Of a DNA stretch of 64,000 bases, positions 45,601 to 49,418 are shown piece by piece. Numbering within the stretch: the stretch's first letter is position 1; every line of letters starts with the position of its first letter. The notes beneath the pieces were generated by a model. That model had not been told where the DNA came from. It saw only the letters and a list, made by a program, of their open reading frames with translations, and made no database searches. The stretch is from DAOVRD01 sp964521715 (lineage in GTDB: Bacteria > Planctomycetota > Brocadiia > SM23-32): NCBI GenBank assembly GCA_964521715.1, contig CAZFSS010000003.1, positions 62,001-126,000 on the forward strand, in the 5' to 3' direction. The position numbers and the translations under genes are program-made.

Positions 45601-46775
45601 ACCCGCAGGTGTTCTCCCTGGATGTCCGTGGCACCAACTACGGCTTGGTCAACGTCACGCTCGGTGCGTGGCAGTGGCTGACCTGGCAGAACACCATGAG
45701 CCCCGACGGAGACGGCGACGATTACATGACCGTCTTCCTCGGCGCCGGTCAGGCCAACCTGACGATCAACAACGGCTACCTCGAGACCGTGGCTCTGGCC
45801 AACGGTTACGCGGGGAACCTGGTCGTCGTCACCGCTGACGATCACTTCGGCGACTCGCCGGCGGACCGGACCCCGACGAGCCTCAGCGGCGCCAACTGGC
45901 AGGACGGCGTGACGCTCTTCCTGCAGCCGGTGATGGCCGACCTCGGGGTCAACGCCCTCGGCACGCTGTTCGACAACGAGGTCTTCGAGGGCGGCACCGT
46001 GTCGATCGGCCGGAATGACTCGGCTCAGGTCGGCAGGATCGTCGGCGAGGGCGGCGCCGGGTTCTGGCTCATCAACGGCGTGGTTGAGGGCAGCGTCGGC
46101 TCGATTGACGCCTCGACCACCCCGAGCGGCGTCGTGGGCCTCACGATCGCCGGCAACGTCGGCGAAGTGCGCGGCATGTCCAGCTACTGCGTCGCGGGAC
46201 TGGACGTGCGCGGCGACGCCGGCGTCATCGAGAGCTTGGTGGTGCAGAACGTGGACGTCAACGGCTCCGTCGGCCGCATCCAGGCCACCAGGAGCATGTC
46301 CAGCGTCAGGGTCGGCGGCAACGCCGGCATCGTTGACGGCGGCAGCTTGCTGACCAACGTGCAGGTCGGCGGCAGCGCGGTCTCCGTCAAGGGTGGGGTC
46401 GTCTGGGATGTTGAGGTCGGTGGCAGCATCGGCGTCAGCTTCGCGGATGGCCATCCGGAGACGCTCGGCCTCGGCTCTGACTTCACGTCGCAAGAGGTGG
46501 CCGATCTGCTCGGGACCACGGTTTCGGGCCTGAACAGCATCGCCGATCTCGGGGCCAACGGTTCCCGGACACTCGGCGGCCTGGAAGCCAACATCCTCGG
46601 TCGCGTGAGCGTCGGCGGCGGCATCAGCGACGTGACGGTCAGGTGGTGGGCGGACGCTGGTGCTCAGCTGTTGAACAGCGCTGTGGACGACGCGTTCATC
46701 CGTGGCGACTGGAGAGGCAACTGGGTCAAGGAGGACGGCGTCCTGATCGAGTGGCCCGGCATGCGGCACGGATGA
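33618..46775 (+). CDS. Giant LEPR-XLL repeat protein (4385 residues)
   Basis: An uninterrupted frame of 13.2 kb starts at ATG 33618 with GGGAG 6 nt upstream. Residues 45-55 (LEALEPRLLLD) form the LEPR-XLL motif found near the N terminus of very large planctomycete surface proteins; no classical signal peptide is seen before it. The rest is Gly/Asp/Val/Ile-rich with short repeats of the form GxIGxVxAxxGxI, as expected for stacked beta-solenoid coils, clearest from about residue 3050 to 3750 and again from 4150 to 4300. A PPC-like beta domain lies near residues 1884-1945 (ITGSLAAGDLDIYTF, LKVYDGES). Asp/Asn/Gly-rich calcium-type loops occur near 2118 and 3130. I noted only two cysteines (near 3332 and 4190). 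No sortase, PEP-CTERM or dockerin tail is visible. A giant adhesin or cell-surface fibre is the likeliest role. Confidence 0.9.
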   Translation: MGTMDTLVRLSELFGFGRKTRAYTRDQEGSERRALTGRQARQLSLEALEPRLLLDVAGMLPNQYALLDNGAGAAAGAVLLTSGTTGGVSADVFTSNGAPDQVTGVDIVLPAHVGAGSYTVGLVFSGTSAASSPDVTFSNMNAGDTLNLGIIVDQVLDGAGLNFDNPRSALFGWTSAVYVADSNYTGPAPAAIVNGTNFGPLGDLGTTDVPASIGGGTVLTLNAGAGDVGMLTFDAVDLTGGGSLWVAQAVAGPANMAGVTVTNDTTLSNNNFDVWVAAAAAAGTTPGLVSISDGGQINVDGSGHLMIQTATFPGPAMPLGSVDLGTLNLSGTGYASVHTDSGNVGGDILGMLTVDAINITATAGVGATVTIAPDGTDDFNSAVTIGPVLMQGPDATNDVLIGTTSNSFLGGLNLSSVTNASTNLGANFWVDADQISGGALNITGTLLADNDGEIEFHIVGPVNSITGGANLTVSNDNFHGQGIGFYINGTTGPVTFGNVTNQSPNWAHVRLNFDNDNTGDALASLTIGDVSLSRPGFFNRGRFYVENWGPITGAVQVGNVVVNDPADIGLGDDARFHIYGMAGNYNWGSLTVGTITVGSDASGAATVVEMYPNGTGGITGGVTLDDVSTAGTDASVIQIGQISPASTSTLGNLTLGSFSQTSSAASGLILVARDIGNVAITGTWDINGPGGVVIMADDPLGTRDGALGDVGGNAWDVNFGAAGTITIVAADGIASFTANSVDFTVDPAVGTFTINADNDAVNNDIGAIGPFLIRQPGDHTGTGNLVTDALAFQGSVTATHGNTVTIAGGNAGTFNATSGTLDTGSWADVLIGWDSVNLVTVPRSNFTGTLAADDGILSLTVEGDDSLVNATTINANVDGDSTGTLGPVEVEGLEGGMGFHVAAPVLAADFDTFLIHHGTWNASLDNNIALAVDRQATISDVTSITLLDGGVLGVSLIIDDGIGPISITDWTPALGDAFFANIVTDADGADGGGAVGGGLDSITTSGGLTIGLLDTDGVNNTTPRTAGANLWQHENAGLIQAGESVSITTLDIGGNFEGIEIVEAVGAASPSNTITIAGPGADTYLVNGDVNRIGTQGNTAAGAGVGDNITIAGMSIIGGDLNEIDAGLGKVTITAPGLAILGGTRSTPIYIITDMGIDYILAMDGTWNAGINPATIASIVIFPVDVAPLGVRTEAAGDEASVRIIDIEGATSQVDTELKVMTRQMGTLYTANDDAPVEWDVVGIQDDISPADDGQHDFYGILVEGDARVGDWGADSNLSDGSMVLTATTPDEAVLGDVYGIEIQGTWDNAADLGLAYGSGAGTVHIFALSLAEISFGSIGRDSTPVSTPGTNQFSYDHAGGVFGDGVLPPGGIVNGSGEDLEIQAAFAPTDQLDVVIPIPDGGSITKMFIGPTGTVEFITFSDTEAEGVVDTVVIDFVLGWIQDVHLFGENIGIEFNTADPDNPATDAGTDIYYGYDQAGHLATDVTEFNENAVEFLEFSSQIGDVTLHDVTTTDAMAPSLGDVIVGYLIPVNSAADLYMPVNWINNPNDGTIDVNPLAGIYRPTVQLSASGDPLFFGAGNFSVDGSIISIVTSGGVGSIATHDTRPLITPLSVAYPFSADQGNVDPSADLLALVTDGSAGAIDIEGDAGMLVVGDRIIIDTGTDNAISPGAVGGAADTIGINGTPTFMADINVQGNLGKTGMTIGSVTTAYDYAADTEVPTVTSDEVSAPDGIAVDINVGGSLNAAVVAGKRIQVEPGENQEDDDIAGDITAANIFGDIWAGDDILGGALSAITSNGAVAGSVIWIQLAVGRNSVNTVQTDNGTASGAYTITITDPDMDAFLNNTSVGVTSVTDTEANFTDDNADNILNVPIELDSGQIFLTGGNTVVITGSLAAGDLDIYTFPIIGAGTFDFTVVFAAGDADQRLKVYDGESPATSIATVGGSAVTFSNAANTPNNINNATIDIVATGGSPGDVTADLLVNDDLINFTIDAGSGAGGSLLADVVVGRDGTGAIRDTGSNNRITADENVGSQVLGNVISAADGIDLFLVEAGAPPNDLTIVSPRPGFPGNVESDILSGVPIGATVPLETNVNDANLPIFQNDGADSIIVDNLRAGWQVDTDGDGVEANDMDSHVYATLVAAASITIGSMQIDGSVVGNDGVPGGHVAAAGMGWMGSATPFAAGSANHAVLTISGGTIVEDLSGTFSAGMLEPFDRAGASPLNPNDLGPQQPGKVYTLGELDIAYTGGVLTVGRWIQDYTGVNGTDGITLEELLAGTEGAANASFAPTFSLGATYSVSADINVVGRPYVAPQTGPGSVSPDPADGDGTAISIVALGVVQNTINFEDSADFTVVLSNVDAVTAIDTGGSTPGDPSSPSTSMPFNAGGVASGIGTANTLNVTARGNGEGGLDVDVVAAGLDFFVLIDGGPASNAPAGSNSTNPRVPDFWAAWGAGNLSGSWIAQDADPTNGLEVGDLTFALAGAGDDLSSSFIAQDDVIARTLSAQTDGAPLIAGGLDVDMIAGANVNSGLSAMGLASLFDGGAFTGRVVAGDDVGSQDTDALIVIVAQGGTSGQGSFSSNFALVSGAEDQLASADLFDNFAGWPTTEYEPDPDDVPQGNISAFVIAAYNLAGQIDADDTQRAFGAVTGGGLAGASGLTGGSFRGGIHVGAGNDLNIMEVGDNRQDGNLSATVRTSGDLDVSDMLGVTLGILVENDISGNIHVGITNPNGIGSGSLAGDVIAEGNITSDIIASGHIGVDGDMIAAGGTIHIIQAGNPVDGSSAVMGSQWLNGTFGVIASDIYAGGGFTSGGFLGAGQAIQGNLALGTNAGIGSSGFRDVNVRIGSDTDIYHLNAGLWIMFVEGGNFEGTVAEPFGTVDMIVNQGSSTVIIDVDAPTGTGTGASVRSILIGDEVLNGSNIRIEDGSLGWLGVADDVPGLSAYIDQRLTALGFDFLYGMPDFFVSSIPQEGKVEETFNNDEQRIETNISISVADTFGVPDGLHSPAGPVSPLAALVDNGLGTNADIYFEAGVQGTITVYNGDYDPDGAGPAAPWDLGNVGDIYIGVGVSGAFTIRAYDSIGEVAVNDNVNGHLQLQATTGGIGGVAVVHGSIVSNGAITMDAFGNVGESDWNENGVADGAEDLNGDGYIMPALFVAEAGVSDSQLTIQSTGGNIGDVIAEDTISGGGGYGMINALTGNVGKIHSRVGNISNVHIQSGGSLLGMIAENGQISGANIHVQDDVLQLYASSGISGTILAERGSVGNIYTETGNITGTITAGGSVGDIVARTGSVSVNVVAYDSIGSVYADSVSVTLEAKTGDVAVVNHPHTKEIWTFVFCQPLQLVKTVQTGAPLAGVTATTGDVDADITAGQDIGNVTAVLGDVSGDYVAGNDIGLLTAGNDIYHTGIQAGGDLAGLDAGDDIEEMHADVAGAVGYITAGDNVTRIHIEAGSIGDITAENGYISDVTIDSMTHIGRVSASLDIEGEFTAETGSIGNGAVAFESHAGDIDVWAIAGQDINDVIAHTGSIMSTVDTVLINVDGVVVNAWYYYDYLVGAGHMVLSVGEVDGLLRAGGSIGDLVAFDSIGNYVVQAGEDVGSISTTVGLVGAPEIIDLNDFAEFEVYLVPVDPWWVEMGMLTVVANDSIGNVSSALDIGVADQTMLLSGIETTIDSSPVVLHAVNGSIGHIESVGGSIVNIEAVANLAIGNVTASEDILGTYIVEDGPIGDIISQVGDIGAPDEPILVKANGGVEIDPYSLQYVHIVNGDVLDGVGRVYAEIGNIYADIETGGSVGAVQSSDQVLGGIAAPMGEVDVYLRVGGHVGGLSGQSVDLDPDSVILGSIGILRNIQDGGGTVQGVDIHNPLIIISEGVDYRVEVADGIASVTYAVLGGTVMFTNITYTPGATGGIAVETTTGGRMQYGAPLDSPVQVVVQEMVVNGDVADIAVEGDLLALTVAGDLVGGTLWVEGSAGDLYVAGNLGSSTSGSNPFVAANEAVRVEDLDPQVFSLDVRGTNYGLVNVTLGAWQWLTWQNTMSPDGDGDDYMTVFLGAGQANLTINNGYLETVALANGYAGNLVVVTADDHFGDSPADRTPTSLSGANWQDGVTLFLQPVMADLGVNALGTLFDNEVFEGGTVSIGRNDSAQVGRIVGEGGAGFWLINGVVEGSVGSIDASTTPSGVVGLTIAGNVGEVRGMSSYCVAGLDVRGDAGVIESLVVQNVDVNGSVGRIQATRSMSSVRVGGNAGIVDGGSLLTNVQVGGSAVSVKGGVVWDVEVGGSIGVSFADGHPETLGLGSDFTSQEVADLLGTTVSGLNSIADLGANGSRTLGGLEANILGRVSVGGGISDVTVRWWADAGAQLLNSAVDDAFIRGDWRGNWVKEDGVLIEWPGMRHG

Positions 46776-46831
46776 CCGACGGGCTTAGTGGCCCCACGGC
46801 GCGAAGCGTCTTGAGGCCAGAAGGAGCACAG

Positions 46832-46867
46832 AAAGGGCGCTTGGGGCACCAGCCTCAAGCGCCCTTT
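46832..46867 (+). terminator. terminator of the giant gene
   Basis: AAAGGGCGCTTGGGG (46832-46846) pairs with CCTCAAGCGCCCTTT (46853-46867), 15 pairs with one G-T. The T run afterwards is short (TTT, then AACTTT). Confidence 0.75.
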
Positions 46868-46910
46868 AACTTTCGTGCGATCCGGTTGCGTCGGATGGAG
46901 CTCGCCGCTG

Positions 46911-47270
46911 ATGGACGAAGCTGAACTGCAGCGGACGCTCGACAAGCACTGGAACTGGCTTCTGCACAGGGAAGGGGGCGAGCGCGCCGACTTCAGCGGC
47001 CGCAAGCTCGTCGGCGCCGACCTCTCGGAAGCCAGCCTCATGGGGGCGAAGTTCTACGCCGCGGACATGAAGGGATGCAACCTCGGGGCGGCTGACCTGA
47101 GGGGCGCGAATCTCGTGGAGGCGGACCTCTCCTGGGCGAACCTGTCGCACGCCGACCTGCGCGGCTCCGACCTGCGCGGCGCCGACCTGCGGGATGCGGA
47201 CCTGCGCGGGGCGAACCTGGCCGACGCCCTCACGGAGGGCGCGCTGATGGACGGGGAGGAAGGACAGTAG
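46911..47270 (+). CDS. Pentapeptide-repeat protein
   Basis: The 119-residue protein is almost wholly A(D/N)LXX repeats from about residue 25 onward, for example GADLSEASLMGAKF, AADLRGANLVEADL and RGADLRDADLRGANL, giving roughly 16 units that would fold as a right-handed quadrilateral helix. The N-terminal MDEAELQRTLDKHW forms a short helix cap. ATG 46911 has GGAG 10 nt upstream. Functions of such proteins vary (gyrase protection, membrane targeting); none can be assigned. It lies between the giant gene terminator and a convergent DUF3467 gene. Confidence 0.85.
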   Translation: MDEAELQRTLDKHWNWLLHREGGERADFSGRKLVGADLSEASLMGAKFYAADMKGCNLGAADLRGANLVEADLSWANLSHADLRGSDLRGADLRDADLRGANLADALTEGALMDGEEGQ

Positions 47271-47369
47271 GGCCGGCCTGCTTCGCGGGGCGCGTGGCGC
47301 GAGTCTGGACGGGGCTCTCGTGGTGGGCCCCGCGGTGGCACAGCGGCCGAGGGATGCCTGGAGGCGGGC

Positions 47370-47413
47370 AAAAAGCCCCGGCTCGGCGCCAAGTCGACTG
47401 CCGAACCGGGGCT
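47370..47413 (-). terminator. terminator of the DUF3467 gene
   Basis: On the minus strand AGCCCCGGTTCGG (47413-47401) pairs with CCGAGCCGGGGCT (47386-47374), followed by TTTT. It lies about 50 nt after the gene's stop. Confidence 0.83.
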
Positions 47414-47464
47414 TGTGGGTCAAGCGGCAAACGCGCAGCTTCCGACCGCGCTCCGCAATGCGCC

Positions 47465-47782
47465 TTACGTCTGGCCGGGGGCGGCCTGGGCCTGCTCCAG
47501 CAGACGGGTCATGGCCTGGTGGAGTTGGCCGACGTTGCGCAGGCTCATCACGATCTGACTGTCCACCTTTAGCTCGTTGGTGGGCAAGAAGGTCTTGCCG
47601 AAGCTCATGAAGACCTCGCCTTGGCGGACGGTGAGCGTGCAGAAGTTGGCGTACTGGGGAGTGACACCTTCGAAGTTCAGGCGCACCTGACCGGCGCCGG
47701 TGACGGGGCGCTGGGCAGCGCCCGGAGCCGCCTGGGCCGCGCCTTCTTGTTCGGGCTCGTCGACCCGTTCTTCGTCTGCCAT
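47465..47782 (-). CDS. DUF3467 family protein
   Basis: The 105-residue protein starts with an acidic Glu/Ala-rich tail of about 30 residues, then shows VRLNFEGVTPQYANFCTLTV, GEVFMSFGKTFLP and SQIVMSLRNVGQLHQAM, the pattern of DUF3467, a small conserved family of unknown function. ATG 47782 has GAGGAGG about 7 nt upstream; a longer in-frame start would run into tRNA-Gly. It has its own promoter and terminator, so it is a single transcription unit. Confidence 0.85.
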   Translation of the reverse strand: MADEERVDEPEQEGAAQAAPGAAQRPVTGAGQVRLNFEGVTPQYANFCTLTVRQGEVFMSFGKTFLPTNELKVDSQIVMSLRNVGQLHQAMTRLLEQAQAAPGQT

Positions 47783-47822
47783 CCTTCTTCCTCCTCGAGG
47801 TGAAGCAAGCAAGGGGAAAACG

Positions 47823-47840
47823 GCGCAACGCGTGTTGCGC
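47823..47840 (-). promoter_or_regulatory. hairpin in the 5' leader of the DUF3467 gene
   Basis: GCGCAAC and GTTGCGC form a 7-bp stem over a 4-nt loop between the promoter and the ribosome binding site. It has no T run and no known fold was recognised. Confidence 0.4.
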
Positions 47841-47867
47841 GCGGTTCGTACTGCGCAAGAAAGCCCG

Positions 47868-47896
47868 ATTCTACAGCAGGATGGGCCCTCAATCAA
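47868..47896 (-). promoter_or_regulatory. promoter of the DUF3467 gene
   Basis: On the minus strand TTGATT (47891-47896), 17-nt spacer, TAGAAT (47868-47873). Confidence 0.66.
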
Positions 47897-47931
47897 GCAA
47901 AACGAGAGCCTGCGAACCGGGCAGCCGGGGA

Positions 47932-48006
47932 TGGAGCGGGTGAAGGGATTCGAACCCTCGACACCTAGCATGGCAAGCTAGTGCTCTTCCGCTGAGCTAC
48001 ACCCGC
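47932..48006 (-). tRNA. tRNA-Gly (GCC anticodon)
   Basis: Read on the minus strand, the acceptor GCGGGTG pairs with CACCCGC; the anticodon stem CTAGC/GCTAG encloses TTGCCAT with anticodon GCC. The T arm has GTTCGAAT. Discriminator T and CCA (47932-47934) are encoded. It is 30 nt downstream of tRNA-Leu, so the two are probably one transcript. Confidence 0.95.
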
Positions 48007-48036
48007 CCCGGCAGAGCGGCGAACATATGGCGTTAG

Positions 48037-48122
48037 TGCGAAGGGGGGGATTCGAACCCCCAATTCGCCGTGCGGCGAACTAGATCCTAGGTCTAGCGCG
48101 TCTGCCAATTCCGCCACCTTCG
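48037..48122 (-). tRNA. tRNA-Leu (TAG anticodon)
   Basis: On the minus strand the acceptor GCGAAGG pairs with CCTTCGC. The anticodon stem CTAGA/TCTAG encloses CCTAGGA with anticodon TAG, which reads CTA and other CTN codons. A long variable arm (TTCGCC..GGCGAA) is present as expected for leucine tRNAs. CCA is not encoded (CTA follows the discriminator). The Leu codons of the leuA leader peptide include three CTA. Confidence 0.94.
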
Positions 48123-48135
48123 CCCTCTAGCCCCA

Positions 48136-48165
48136 ATACTACCGAAAACCCACCGGCCCGCGCAA
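48136..48165 (-). promoter_or_regulatory. promoter of tRNA-Leu/tRNA-Gly
   Basis: On the minus strand TTGCGC (48160-48165), 18-nt spacer, TAGTAT (48136-48141). Confidence 0.55.
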
Positions 48166-48260
48166 GGGGAACCCATCCCGAGGCATGCACTGCCACGGGT
48201 TGCTTTGCGCGCCTCGGCGGCGCTAAGATGGGCGCCGACCTGTGGATGCCGGAGGCCGCC

Positions 48261-49418
48261 GTGAGCATCCCCGTTCTGCACTGCTACGCGGACCACAAGT
48301 GGACAGGCCCGTCCGAGCCGATCGCGCAGCTCTGCCGGGAACTGTCCCGGCGGGGATGGCCTTCGGACCTCGCCTGCCGGGCCTGCGACGACGCCGACCG
48401 GACCGGCCTGCCCGCGCGGGCCCGGGACATGGGCGTGCGCGTCTTCGACGACTTCCGGTTTCGGCGCAGCCTGCGCGCGTGGCGCCACGTGCGCGACGCG
48501 CGGCGGCTGGCCGGGCTGATCCGCGGCGGCGGCTACGGGATCGTCCATTGCCACGGCACGTGGGACCACGTGATCGCCTGCCTGGCGCTGAGGCGAGTGC
48601 GCGGAGTCCCGCTGGTGCGCACCGATCACCGGGCGCGCGACTACAAGCGGAGCCTTCTCTGGCGCCTTTTCTACAGCCCCCCGATGACCGACCATCTGGT
48701 CGTCCTGAGCGACCGACACAGGGCCGAGGCCGTTGACCGAATGGGCCTTGACCCCGCAGCAGTCACGACCATTCGTGGCGCGGTGGACACGGACGAGTTC
48801 CGTCCCGTGCAGGGGCCGGCGTCGGCGCGCGGGCGGTTCGGGCTCGAGCCGACCGACTTCGTGGTCGGTGTCGTCGCCCGCGTGCAGCGGCACCGCCGGT
48901 TCGAGGTCCTGCTGGAGGCCGCCCGCGCCGTGCGGCAGCGGACGGGCAACGTCAAGATCGTCGTCTGCGGGCGAGGCACACATAAGGAGGAGCTGCTCGA
49001 CCGGCCCGTCGCCGAGATGGGCCTTGGGGGGACGGTCATTGCGCTCGGCTACCGCCGCGAGGACTACCGGGAAGTGCTGTCGATGCTCGACGCGGGGCTG
49101 ATGCTCGTGCCGGGCAGCGACGGCTCGTGCCGGGCAGCGCTCCAGATGGCCGCCATGGGCAAGCCGCTCGTCGTTGCGCAGCGCGGCGTGCTGCCCGACA
49201 TCGTGCTGGACGGCCAGACCGGCATCGTTGTCGACGACACGCCGCAGAACCTGGCGGACGCCATCCTCCAGATGGCGGCCGACGCCGGGCGGCGGCGCGG
49301 TTGGGGGCAGGCGGCGAGACGGCGCATGTGCTGCCGCTTCTCTCTCGCGCGGCACGCGGACGACACCGTGGCGCTCTACGAGAGAGTCCTGGCCCAGAGC
49401 CGGCCGCCCCGGGGCTAA
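48261..49418 (+). CDS. Glycosyltransferase family 4-like protein
   Basis: The 385-residue protein has the GT-B order: an N-terminal acceptor domain (VLHCYADHKWTGPSEPIAQLC split, then YGIVHCHGTWDHV, LVRTDHRARDY) and a C-terminal nucleotide-sugar domain (TTIRGAVDTDEFRP, VVGVVARVQRHRRFEVLLEA, IVVCGRGTHKEEL, MGKPLVVAQRGVLPDIV). The usual EX7E motif is replaced by an Asp and a Gln (SDGSCRAALQMAAMGKP). GTG 48261 has GGAGG 5 nt upstream and is preferred over in-frame ATG 48228 and 48246. It would transfer a sugar to a surface polymer or glycolipid; acceptor unknown. Its stop overlaps the convergent helicase gene by 4 nt. Confidence 0.82.
   Translation: MSIPVLHCYADHKWTGPSEPIAQLCRELSRRGWPSDLACRACDDADRTGLPARARDMGVRVFDDFRFRRSLRAWRHVRDARRLAGLIRGGGYGIVHCHGTWDHVIACLALRRVRGVPLVRTDHRARDYKRSLLWRLFYSPPMTDHLVVLSDRHRAEAVDRMGLDPAAVTTIRGAVDTDEFRPVQGPASARGRFGLEPTDFVVGVVARVQRHRRFEVLLEAARAVRQRTGNVKIVVCGRGTHKEELLDRPVAEMGLGGTVIALGYRREDYREVLSMLDAGLMLVPGSDGSCRAALQMAAMGKPLVVAQRGVLPDIVLDGQTGIVVDDTPQNLADAILQMAADAGRRRGWGQAARRRMCCRFSLARHADDTVALYERVLAQSRPPRG

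Noticed and set aside
33618..46775. CRISPR or tandem DNA repeats within the giant gene
   Set aside because: Repetition is at the protein-pattern level; no regularly spaced identical DNA repeats were seen.
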